Source of the DNA: Caldimonas brevitalea
GTDB lineage: Bacteria > Pseudomonadota > Gammaproteobacteria > Burkholderiales > Burkholderiaceae_C
Length of the DNA stretch: 64,000 nt
Direction: 5' to 3'
NCBI RefSeq assembly: GCF_001017435.1
Contig: NZ_CP011371.1
Location: forward strand, 4,712,001 to 4,776,000
Below are positions 14,920 to 22,634 of this stretch, in pieces. The notes beneath the pieces were generated by a model, which was given only the letters and a program-made list of their open reading frames with translations, did no database searches and was not told where the DNA came from. How positions within the stretch are numbered: the first letter of the stretch is position 1; each line of letters opens with the position of its first letter. Position numbers and translations under genes: made by a program.

Positions 14920-15094
14920 CCGCCGCCGCCTGCGTGAGCTGCAGCCCGTCTCCGACCTGCGCCACGGCCGTGGCCGCCTGCTCGATTCCAACGAAACCGG
15001 CCAGCGCCAGCTGGCCGAGCTGGGGCTCACCGAGGCGGCCGAAGCGCTGGCCTCGACCCCTTCCTACCCCGACCCAACCAACGAAAGCGATTAA
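14891..15094 (+). CDS. small phage tail-region protein
   Basis: The protein has 67 residues, MPKTSPDPVDRRRLRELQPV at the N-terminus and a helical LAELGLTEAAEALAS near the end. It starts inside the preceding gene and stops two bases before the tail tube ATG. It is hydrophilic with no signal peptide. No function is known; proteins of this size at this place are often missing from annotations. Confidence 0.6.
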   Translation: MPKTSPDPVDRRRLRELQPVSDLRHGRGRLLDSNETGQRQLAELGLTEAAEALASTPSYPDPTNESD

Positions 15095-15096
15095 CC

Positions 15097-15852
15097 ATGT
15101 CCTACTTCTCCGGCCAAGGCCGCGTCTACGTCGGCTCGCGCGATGCCCTCGGCCGCCCGCTCGGCTTGTCCTATGTCGGCAACGTGCCCGAACTCAAGGT
15201 GTCCCTGTCCGTCGAGACGCTGGAACACCAGGAATCGACCAGTGGTCAGCGCCTGACCGACCTGCAGCTGATCAAGACCAAAAAGGGGGAGTTCTCCTGC
15301 ACCCTGGAAGAGCTGATCCCCGTGAACCTGGCGCTGGGCCTGTACGGCACGACCTTCAGCCAAGCGGCCGGCAGCGTGACCGCCGAGGCCCTGCCCAACC
15401 CGACGACGGTCGGCAGCCTCTACCTGCTGGCCAAGCAGAACGTCTCGGCCGTCGTGGTCAAGGACTCCACGGGTGGCACGGCCAAGACGCTGCCGGCTGC
15501 CCAGTACAGCGTCAACACCAAACACGGTTCGATCGTGATCAACGACAAGACGGCCGGCGGCCCCTACGTCGAGCCCTTCAAAGTCGACTACGCGTACGGT
15601 CCCGCGCAGGTGACCTCGATGTTCACGCAGCCGCTGCCCGAGCGCTGGGTGCGCTTCGAGGGGCTCAACACCGCTGACGGCAACAGCGAGGTGGTGATCG
15701 ACCTGTACCGCGTCGCCATCAATCCGGCCAAGGAGCTGTCGGTCATCACCGACGACCTGCTGAAGTTCGAACTGTCGGGACAGGTGTTGGCCGACACGCT
15801 CAAGCCGGCCGCAGGCGATCTCGGCCAGTTCGGAAAAATTGTTTTGCTGTGA
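15097..15852 (+). CDS. major tail tube protein
   Basis: The protein has 251 residues. The N-terminus GQGRVYVGSRDALGRPLGLS, then LKVSLSVETLEHQESTSGQR and RWVRFEGLNTADGN are typical of tail tube proteins of siphoviruses with lambda gpV-like fold. It polymerises into the non-contractile tube through which DNA leaves. Its place before a chaperone pair and the tape measure gene is standard for siphoviruses. No sheath gene is present, so the tail is non-contractile. Confidence 0.88.
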   Translation: MSYFSGQGRVYVGSRDALGRPLGLSYVGNVPELKVSLSVETLEHQESTSGQRLTDLQLIKTKKGEFSCTLEELIPVNLALGLYGTTFSQAAGSVTAEALPNPTTVGSLYLLAKQNVSAVVVKDSTGGTAKTLPAAQYSVNTKHGSIVINDKTAGGPYVEPFKVDYAYGPAQVTSMFTQPLPERWVRFEGLNTADGNSEVVIDLYRVAINPAKELSVITDDLLKFELSGQVLADTLKPAAGDLGQFGKIVLL

Positions 15853-15862
15853 AACATCGGAC

Positions 15863-16255
15863 ATGAGTACCTCCTCCGATCTGGAGATCCTGGTTCCGCC
15901 AGCACAGCAACTGGACATCGCGGGCGAGCGCCTGGAGATCCGGCCGCTGGTCCTCGGCGAGCTGCCGGCGGTGCTGAAGGCCGTCCGGCCTTTTGCTGCG
16001 CAGCTGGCCGGCGGGCCGGACTGGCTCGCGCTGTTCGCCGAGCACGGCGAAGCGCTGCTGCAGACGCTCACGCTGACGGCACGCAAGCCGCGCGAGTGGG
16101 TGGACCAGCTGGCCGTCGACGACGCGCTGGCGCTGGCCGCTGCCGTGTTCGAGGTGAACGCCGATTTTTTCGTGCGGCGGGTGGCGCCGCGGATCGGCGA
16201 CCTGGCGCAGCAGCTGAGCACCCGGCTGGCTGGGCCGACGCCGTCGCCCGGCTGA
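15863..16255 (+). CDS. tail assembly chaperone, zero-frame product (gpG role)
   Basis: The protein has 130 residues and resembles DUF6631, whose members sit between tail tube and tape measure. Residues 1-30 form beta strands (LEILVPPAQQLDIAGERLEI) and the rest is helical (REWVDQLAVDDALALAAAVF). It ends ARLAGPTPSPG-like in the zero frame at TGA 16253-16255. A T-TTT-TTC heptamer at 16165-16171 lies in the right phase for a -1 shift into the next frame, which has no start codon of its own nearby. The product should chaperone the tape measure protein during tail assembly. Confidence 0.8.
   Translation: MSTSSDLEILVPPAQQLDIAGERLEIRPLVLGELPAVLKAVRPFAAQLAGGPDWLALFAEHGEALLQTLTLTARKPREWVDQLAVDDALALAAAVFEVNADFFVRRVAPRIGDLAQQLSTRLAGPTPSPG
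16165..16171 (+). other. candidate -1 frameshift slippery site
   Basis: The codons GAT TTT TTC give the heptamer T TTT TTC in the phase required for tandem -1 slippage. It is the only heptamer of the X XXY YYZ type in the last 90 bases before the zero-frame stop at 16255. The downstream sequence is GC-rich and could form a stimulating structure. Confidence 0.6.
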
Positions 16256-16446
16256 TCCGCGCCGGCCACCGGCACCCGGATGTCCTGGGCTACACGCTGG
16301 CCCAGGTCAATGCGTTCCTCGCCGCCGACGCGCGGCTGGAGCACGAGCGGCTCGCCGCACTGCTCACGGTCGCGGCGGTGGCGGCGCAGGGCAGCCGCGA
16401 CTCGATCCAACAGCTGCAGCGCGAGCTGCAGCGGCACAGCCGATGA
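16165..16446 (+). CDS. frameshift extension of the tail chaperone (gpGT role)
   Basis: In the -1 frame the reading continues from the slippery site to TGA 16444-16446 and gives, after a short junction, WADAVARLIRAGHRHPDVLG, a helical part with YTLAQVNAFLAADARLEHER, and QQLQRELQRHSR. The fused protein would have 194 residues. There is no ATG, GTG or TTG in this frame between the slippery site and the conserved part, which favours frameshifting over independent translation. The stop overlaps the ATG of the DUF6441 gene (ATGA). Confidence 0.6.
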   Translation, partial: FFRAAGGAADRRPGAAAEHPAGWADAVARLIRAGHRHPDVLGYTLAQVNAFLAADARLEHERLAALLTVAAVAAQGSRDSIQQLQRELQRHSR

Positions 16447-17099
16447 ATCTCCAGTTCACTGCCTCCGGGCTGCTCGATGCAAACGGCTTCCGGGCGTGGC
16501 ACGACTCGACGTGGCGCACCTTGCGCGGCCAGGTGGCGAGTGCCATGCGCAAGGTGGGCGACCAGATGGAAGACCGCGTGCGGGCCGAGATGCGCACCAG
16601 CTTCGGGTCGGCGAAGCCGGCGTTCCTGCGCTCCATGCGGGCGAAGCTCTACAACGCCAAGATGGACCGGTTCCCCGCCTTGCACATCGGCTCGAAGATC
16701 CCGTGGCTGGGCATCCACGAGCAAGGCGGCGTCATCCAGGGCCGCATGCTCATTCCGCTGCTGCCGCAGCACCGGCGCATCGGGCCGAAGGCGTTCAAGC
16801 GCGTGATCCGTGATCTCCTGGACTCGGGCAACGCGTATTTCATCAAGAAGGACGGCCGCGCGATTCTGATGGCCGAGAACCTCTCCGCCAACAGCCGGAC
16901 CTTGACCCGGTTCCGGCGTGCCGAGCGCGAGCGCACGGCGCTCAAGCGCCTGCCGCGACGCCACGAGATCCCCATCGCGGTCCTCGTGCGCCGCGTCACG
17001 CTGCGGCGTCGTTTCGACTTGCGGCACATCGTGGCCCGCGAGCTTCCCCGGCTGACCGCCTCGATCGAGAACGACTACGTCAAGATTTACGTCCCCTGA
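16443..17099 (+). CDS. DUF6441 family phage tail protein
   Basis: The protein has 218 residues and fits the DUF6441 family of siphovirus tail-region proteins. Visible landmarks are WRTLRGQVASAMRKVGDQME, FLRSMRAKLYNAKMDRFPAL, the IPWLGIHEQGGVI strand-turn and a basic C-terminal third (RFRRAERERTALKRLPRRHE). It is soluble and without signal peptide. Its place between tail chaperones and tape measure suggests a tail completion or minor tail role like lambda gpZ, but this is inferred from order. Confidence 0.75.
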   Translation: MNLQFTASGLLDANGFRAWHDSTWRTLRGQVASAMRKVGDQMEDRVRAEMRTSFGSAKPAFLRSMRAKLYNAKMDRFPALHIGSKIPWLGIHEQGGVIQGRMLIPLLPQHRRIGPKAFKRVIRDLLDSGNAYFIKKDGRAILMAENLSANSRTLTRFRRAERERTALKRLPRRHEIPIAVLVRRVTLRRRFDLRHIVARELPRLTASIENDYVKIYVP

Positions 17100-17104
17100 T
17101 CACC

Positions 17105-20100
17105 ATGGCGCTCAATCGGGCTCAGATCCTCATCACCGCCGTCGACGACACGCGGCGGGCGTTTCAAACCATCCAGGCCAGTCTCACGCAGCTGCGGGAG
17201 CAAGCCGGACTGGTCGGCATCTCCCTGCGCGGTGTGGGTGCCGCCATTGGCACCGGCGCCGGGGTGCGTGAGCTACAGGCCGCCGCCTCGCAGTACGACG
17301 CGCTGCAGGGCCGGCTGCAGCTGGCAGCCGCCTCCCAGGAGACCTTCAATCGGGCCGAGGCCGAGCGCCTCGACATCGCGCGGCGCAACCAGGCGGCGTT
17401 GGCCGAAACCGTGGCGATGTATGCCCGCCTGACGCCGGCCGCGCGCACGGCGGCCCGCTCGCAAGGCGAGGTCGTGTCCGCCACTGCGGAGATCGGCCGG
17501 GCTGCTGCCCAGTCCGCACGAGCGCTGCAGCCGCTCCAGTCCGGCCTGGCCCGGCTGCGGGCCGAAGCCGGCGAACTCGGCGCTGCCCTCGGCCGCATCG
17601 GCGTGGCCATCGGGGTCGGTCTCGGCGTGCGCGAGCTGGCCGCCGCCGCCGATCAGTACAAGGAGCTGCAGGCCCGCCTCAAGTTGGCGGTGACCTCCCA
17701 GGAGGAGTTCAACCGCGCCGAGGGTGAGCTCTTCGAGATGGCCCAGCGCAACCGCGCCCCCTGGGCCGAGACGGTGTCGCTCTACGGCAAGCTGGCTCCG
17801 GCGATGCAGGCGCTGGGCCGCTCGCAGTCCGAGGCACTGGCCACGACCGATGCGGTCGGCCAGGCCATCGCGCTGTCCGGGGGGTCCGCCGAAGGGGCTG
17901 CGGGCGCCCTGCTGCAGTTCGGCCAGGCCGTGGACGGGGGGGTGTTGCGCGCCGAGGAGTTCAACTCGATCATCGAACAGACGCCCCGGTTGGCCAGGGC
18001 CCTCGCAGATGGCCTGGGCGTACCGCGAGGTGCACTGCGCGGGCTGGTCGAGCAAGGCAAGATCACGTCGGCCGCCATGATTGACGCGCTTCTGAAGCAG
18101 CGCGATCGACTCGCTGAGGAGTATGGCAGTCTGCCGGACACCGTGTCCGGCGCCCTGACCCGGCTGCGCAATGCCTTCGTGCGGGCCTTCGGCCGCTGGG
18201 ACTCGGGCAGCGGGGTGTCCGCTGGACTCGCCCAGGCGATCCAGCTGATCGCCCAGCACATCGAGACCTTGATCAACCTGGTCGGTGTGGCGCTGATGGC
18301 TGCCTTTGGCCGCATGATCAGCGGGCTGGTGGCCAGCGCCGCGGCAGCCCGTGCGGAAGCCGCGATGCGGCTGGTTCAGCTGCGGGGGCTGGAGGCCGAG
18401 GCAATCATGCGGATGCGCGTGGCGACGGCTGCGTTGGCACAAGCTCGGGCGCAAGGCTCCACGGCCGTGGCCCTGGCCGCCGACGCCGTGCAGGCCCGCA
18501 AGCAGGCCACCGCTGCGACGGCCGCCGTCACCCAGGCGGTGGCCTCGACCACCCTGCTCGGGCGGGCTGCCGGACTGTTGCGTGGCGCCTTGGCCCTGCT
18601 CGGCGGGCCGGTGGGCATTGTCGTGACCGTCATCGGACTGCTTGGGACAGCGCTCTACTCGGCGCGCGATGCGGTGGTCGAGTTTGGCGGCAGGACGGCG
18701 TCCATCCGGCAGATCGTCGTCGCCACCTGGGAGCTGGTGGCCGAGAAGGTCCGGGCGGTTTGGCAGGTGCTCGCCGAACTGGTGCAAATCAACGACAGCA
18801 CCTGGGCCCGACTGCGCGATGCCGTGTCGGCCGGCGCGGGTGCGGTCGGCAGTGTGCTGCGGCGCATGGTCAACGGCGTGATCGGGTCGTTCAACGCGCT
18901 CGGCCAGGTCGCGGGCAAAACCGCCGGCTTCCTGGTGGAGCGGTTCCGCACGGCGTTCTCGAACGTGGGCGCCATGGCCGAAGCCCTCGGCCGGGATGTC
19001 TCGGCCGCCTTCTCGGGCGACTTCTCGATGAGTGCGCTGAAGGCGCAGTTCTCCAGCAACCTGCAGCAGATGCGGGGCTTCGGCGACGAGCTGGCCGGCA
19101 CGGTCCGTGAGGCCCTGGGCCGGGACTACCTCGGCGAGGCGGCGCAAGCGATTGCGGCCCGTATCCAACCGGACGCCAAGAAGAAAGAGACCTATGCGCA
19201 GCCTCCGAAACCCGGAGCCGCTCCGGCGACGCAGGCCGGCGCCTCGTCCCGGCAGGCACTGCTCAAGGCCCAGGCCGACGCCGAGTTCCAGCTGCTCAAG
19301 GACGGGCTGGAGCGCGCCCAGGTCGCCCTCGACCGCGCGCTGGAAGACCGCACGATCTCCATCCGTGCCTACCACGAGGGCAAGGCCCGGCTGGAGCAGC
19401 AGGAGATCGACGCGGAGATCGCACGCACCCGACAACTGCTGGCCGAGCAGCAGCGCCTCGCCAGGCCCAGCAACAAGCCCGGTGACAAACCGGGCGACAA
19501 GCCTGATGACAAGCCGGACGAGCGCCTGAAGGCGCGGGCCGAGATCGCCAAGATCGAGGCCGACCTGGCGGTGCTGAACAACAGGCGGGCCGACGTCGCA
19601 GTGGCGAACGCCCGCAAGGCGGCGCAGGCCGAACGCGAGCTGCGCGAGGAGCTGGCCCGGGTGCGGCAGGAGCTGTTCGACATGACCGGCGTAGCCACCG
19701 GGCAGGACCGGCGTGCGGCGATAGAGCAGCAGTACCGGCCGCTGATCGAGCGGCTGCGCGCCGAAGGCGACTCCGAGGGCGTGGCCACGGTGGGCCGGCT
19801 CGTCGACGTGCAGGCGGCAACCGCCGACCTCGCCGTCTACGAGCGCGAGTTCGATGGCACGTTGTCCCGGATGCGGGCGCTGGAGCAGTCCATCGACCTG
19901 CAGCGCCAGGCCGGGCGAATCACCGAGTCGCAGGCACAGCAGCAGATCCTCGCCCTGCACCGGGAAACGGGCGTCGCGCTGGATGCCCTGCTGCCCAAGC
20001 TGGAGGCCACCGCCGCCGCCATCGGCCCCGAGGCCGTCGCGCGCGTGCAAGGCTGGAAGAACGAGATCGCCCAGGTCAAGCTGCCGGTCGACGCCGTGGC

Positions 20101-20698
20101 CCTGTCCATCAACGGAGCCGTGCAGAACGGTTTCGGGCAGTTGTTCCAGGATATCGGCAGCGGCGCGAAGTCGGCCAAGGACGCGTTCAGCGAATTCGGC
20201 CGCTCCGTCCTGAACACCATCAACCGCATCGCGTCGCAGAAGCTCGCGGAGGCGCTGTTCGGCAACCTGTTTTCAGGGGCTGGAGGCGGTGGAGGGTTCG
20301 GAGGTCTTGTCTCTTCGCTATTCCAGGGCTTCGCCCGGGGCGGCTATGTGACCGGCCCTGGCACCTCGACCAGCGACTCGATCCCGGCGCGGCTGTCGGC
20401 CGGCGAGTTCGTGGTGAACGCCGCTGCTGTCCGCCGGGTCGGAGTCGCGTTCCTGCACTCCCTCAACGGCATCTCCCGAGGCCCGCAGGTCCACGGCCCG
20501 GCGCTCGCCTTCGCCGCAGGCGGCCTGGTGCCCGACGTGCAGCCGCCACAGCCCGCCCCGCAAGGCCAGGGCGTGCGCATCGTCAACGTCATCGATCCGG
20601 CGATGGCTGGCGACTACCTCAACTCGTCCGCGGGCGAGAAAACCATCCTCAACATCTTGCAGCGCAATGCCGGCGCCATCCGGCAGGTGCTGGCCTAA
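17105..20698 (+). CDS. tape measure protein
   Basis: The protein has 1197 residues and sets tail length. The first 290 residues contain two tandem copies of one unit: GVRELQAAASQYDALQGRLQ with NRAEAERLDIARRNQAALAE, and GVRELAAAADQYKELQARLK with NRAEGELFEMAQRNRAPWAE. The second copy runs on into the usual tape-measure domain (FNSIIEQTPRLARALADGLG). Hydrophobic helices lie at about residues 380-405 and 495-520, expected to enter the host membrane. Later come a NKPGDKPGDKPDDKPDER repeat, long coiled coils, and a conserved C-terminal FARGGYVTGPGTSTSDSIPA with LSAGEFVVNAAAV. At 1197 residues the tail would be near 180 nm if the usual length ratio holds. Confidence 0.95.
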   Translation: MALNRAQILITAVDDTRRAFQTIQASLTQLREQAGLVGISLRGVGAAIGTGAGVRELQAAASQYDALQGRLQLAAASQETFNRAEAERLDIARRNQAALAETVAMYARLTPAARTAARSQGEVVSATAEIGRAAAQSARALQPLQSGLARLRAEAGELGAALGRIGVAIGVGLGVRELAAAADQYKELQARLKLAVTSQEEFNRAEGELFEMAQRNRAPWAETVSLYGKLAPAMQALGRSQSEALATTDAVGQAIALSGGSAEGAAGALLQFGQAVDGGVLRAEEFNSIIEQTPRLARALADGLGVPRGALRGLVEQGKITSAAMIDALLKQRDRLAEEYGSLPDTVSGALTRLRNAFVRAFGRWDSGSGVSAGLAQAIQLIAQHIETLINLVGVALMAAFGRMISGLVASAAAARAEAAMRLVQLRGLEAEAIMRMRVATAALAQARAQGSTAVALAADAVQARKQATAATAAVTQAVASTTLLGRAAGLLRGALALLGGPVGIVVTVIGLLGTALYSARDAVVEFGGRTASIRQIVVATWELVAEKVRAVWQVLAELVQINDSTWARLRDAVSAGAGAVGSVLRRMVNGVIGSFNALGQVAGKTAGFLVERFRTAFSNVGAMAEALGRDVSAAFSGDFSMSALKAQFSSNLQQMRGFGDELAGTVREALGRDYLGEAAQAIAARIQPDAKKKETYAQPPKPGAAPATQAGASSRQALLKAQADAEFQLLKDGLERAQVALDRALEDRTISIRAYHEGKARLEQQEIDAEIARTRQLLAEQQRLARPSNKPGDKPGDKPDDKPDERLKARAEIAKIEADLAVLNNRRADVAVANARKAAQAERELREELARVRQELFDMTGVATGQDRRAAIEQQYRPLIERLRAEGDSEGVATVGRLVDVQAATADLAVYEREFDGTLSRMRALEQSIDLQRQAGRITESQAQQQILALHRETGVALDALLPKLEATAAAIGPEAVARVQGWKNEIAQVKLPVDAVALSINGAVQNGFGQLFQDIGSGAKSAKDAFSEFGRSVLNTINRIASQKLAEALFGNLFSGAGGGGGFGGLVSSLFQGFARGGYVTGPGTSTSDSIPARLSAGEFVVNAAAVRRVGVAFLHSLNGISRGPQVHGPALAFAAGGLVPDVQPPQPAPQGQGVRIVNVIDPAMAGDYLNSSAGEKTILNILQRNAGAIRQVLA

Positions 20699-20712
20699 GG
20701 AGAGCTTCACCG

Positions 20713-21645
20713 ATGGCATTCGAAACCGGCACCGCCACCGACTACCGCGACCTGCTGGAGCGCTTCCGTGCCTTCCTGACCAAAAACCCGGCCCTCGTCG
20801 CCGCGAACCAGCAATGGACCGAGCTGCGCTGGATCAGCACCGACGCCGGCCAGCAGCTGCTGCTCCGGGCCCCTGGCCTGGCCGGTGCGGAGGAGATCTA
20901 CTGCGGCATCCGGTCCTACTCCAACCCGACCTCGGGCTACTACATGTGGGACCTGATCGGCAGCATCGGTTTCAACCCGGCCAACGGTTTCACGGACCAG
21001 CCGGGCGCCCTGACCGGCTGGCTGCCGATGATGAGCCTGTGGAATGCCGCGATGCCCTACTGGTTTGTGGCGAGCGGCCGGCGCGCCGTGGTGGTGACCA
21101 AGGTTTCCACCCTCTACGAGGCGGCCTACCTCGGGCTGATCCTGCCCTACGCCACGCCGGGCCAGTACCCCTACCCGCTGTTCATCGGCGGCTCGATGAC
21201 CGGGCAGCGGGGTCGCAACTACAGCACCACGGGCCCGAACCACCGGCACTTTGTGGATCCGGGCGACGATGGGCAAAACAACGGCAACACGGCCGCGATG
21301 CTGCGCGGGCCCTCGGGCGCCTGGCTGCCGTTCCAGAACGTGGCCTATTCGTCGGGCGAGTACCGCTATGACAACGCGCGCATCGTCTGGCCGACCATCT
21401 ACAGCTACCTCGGCAACCTGCGCGAGGCACCGGACGGCACCTACGTGCTGACGCCCTTGGTGCTGACGCAATGGAACTCCGGCAGCGATCACGACCTCTT
21501 CGGCGAGCTCGACGGCGTCTACCACGTCAGCGGCTTCAACAACGCCGCCGAGAACCTGATCAAGGTGGGCGGCGTGGACCACCTGGTGGTGCAGAACGTC
21601 TACCGCACCTCGGTACGCGACTACTGGGCCCTCCGCCTCGCCTGA
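20713..21645 (+). CDS. tail-tip region protein, paralogue 1
   Basis: The protein has 310 residues and is preceded by AAGGAG. No named domain is recognised. It has the same layout as the next gene: a helical start (RDLLERFRAFLTKN or LLDALRVFATANG), a QWTELRW / GWTELRW motif, GQQL, a glycine-rich strand with IGFNPANGF-like content, and a C-terminal YGHAVRL-like YWALRLA end. Position between tape measure and tail-tip genes points to a structural role in the distal tail. The aromatic, Gly/Asn-rich composition is usual for phage surface proteins. Confidence 0.75.
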   Translation: MAFETGTATDYRDLLERFRAFLTKNPALVAANQQWTELRWISTDAGQQLLLRAPGLAGAEEIYCGIRSYSNPTSGYYMWDLIGSIGFNPANGFTDQPGALTGWLPMMSLWNAAMPYWFVASGRRAVVVTKVSTLYEAAYLGLILPYATPGQYPYPLFIGGSMTGQRGRNYSTTGPNHRHFVDPGDDGQNNGNTAAMLRGPSGAWLPFQNVAYSSGEYRYDNARIVWPTIYSYLGNLREAPDGTYVLTPLVLTQWNSGSDHDLFGELDGVYHVSGFNNAAENLIKVGGVDHLVVQNVYRTSVRDYWALRLA

Positions 21646-21662
21646 GCAAAGGAAACACATCG

Positions 21663-22631
21663 ATGGCTTATTTGACTGGCTCCGCCACGGGGCCCAGCCA
21701 GCTGCTGGACGCGCTGCGGGTCTTTGCCACGGCGAACGGCTGGACGGAACTGCGCTGGGGGGCGTCCGGCCCCGGCCAGCAGCTGTCCCTGCAAAACGGA
21801 ACCCAGTTCGTGCACCTGCGCAGCGCCGTGAACGAAGCCGCGCGTCCCGGCTATGGCAGCGTGAACGGGATCTTCCTGACCGGCTCGAGTGCCTTCGAGG
21901 CCGCCCAGCCCTGGAACAACCAGCCCGGCACCATCCGCAACACCGGCAACCAGATCGAGGTCTGCGGTCTCTACGAGGTCGGGGCGAGCAGCACCTACCA
22001 CCTGTTCGCGCTCGACGCACCCGCTCTGCTCCTGCTGGTGGCCGAGGTCACGCCCGGGGTCTACCACCACCTTGCTTTCGGCAACCTCGCCAAGTACGGC
22101 AACTACCCCGGCGGCGCCTTCGTCTCGGGCGCCTTCGCCTCGGACAACTACATCTACGGCGGCAGCAGCAGCGGCGACTACATCTTTGGCCACGCGCAGG
22201 ACCGCCATCCCGGTCTGCCGTTCAACGACTACAAGCACTACGGCGGCAACTACGTGCGCGGCCAGGTGGACGGATTCGACGGCTGGTTCTCCGTCTGCCG
22301 GACCAATCCGCACACTGGCAAGCGGGCCAAGTCGACCTGGGAGGACGGCACGGGCGGTACCCGCGAGAGCCTGGCGCGCTACTGGTGGGCGCACACGCCC
22401 AACACGCTGAACGGCGTCGCGCCGATGCAGCCGTTTTATGTCTTCGTCGAGCGGCCGGACGGCTACTTCTCTCCGTTCGGCTACACCCCGCACTTGCGCT
22501 ACATGAACATCCAGCACTACACCGCGGCCGAGCCCTTCGCCATCGGGCGGGAGGAGTGGATGGCCTTTCCCGGGCACTCCAAAAACGGCAAGTCCGGCGC
22601 GCACGGCTACGCGGTGCGCTTGGTGCGGTAA
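21663..22631 (+). CDS. tail-tip region protein, paralogue 2
   Basis: The protein has 322 residues from the ATG at 21663, with AAAGGAAAC upstream. It is related to the gene before it: LLDALRVFATANGWTELRWG, GPGQQLSLQNG, and AFEAAQPWNNQPGTIRNTGN align with matching parts of paralogue 1, and both have a long aromatic C-terminal half (YDYDNAR- or FNDYKHYGGNY-type). The two genes are separated by 17 bases. Both are likely virion components; receptor contact or a lattice around the tail tip are possibilities that the sequence alone does not decide. Confidence 0.75.
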   Translation: MAYLTGSATGPSQLLDALRVFATANGWTELRWGASGPGQQLSLQNGTQFVHLRSAVNEAARPGYGSVNGIFLTGSSAFEAAQPWNNQPGTIRNTGNQIEVCGLYEVGASSTYHLFALDAPALLLLVAEVTPGVYHHLAFGNLAKYGNYPGGAFVSGAFASDNYIYGGSSSGDYIFGHAQDRHPGLPFNDYKHYGGNYVRGQVDGFDGWFSVCRTNPHTGKRAKSTWEDGTGGTRESLARYWWAHTPNTLNGVAPMQPFYVFVERPDGYFSPFGYTPHLRYMNIQHYTAAEPFAIGREEWMAFPGHSKNGKSGAHGYAVRLVR

Positions 22632-22634
22632 ACG

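Noticed and set aside
17273..20050. Minus-strand open frame of 925 codons across the tape measure gene
   Set aside because: It is a shadow rich in Arg, Gly and His with no recognisable domain, and the plus-strand product is a clear tape measure protein.
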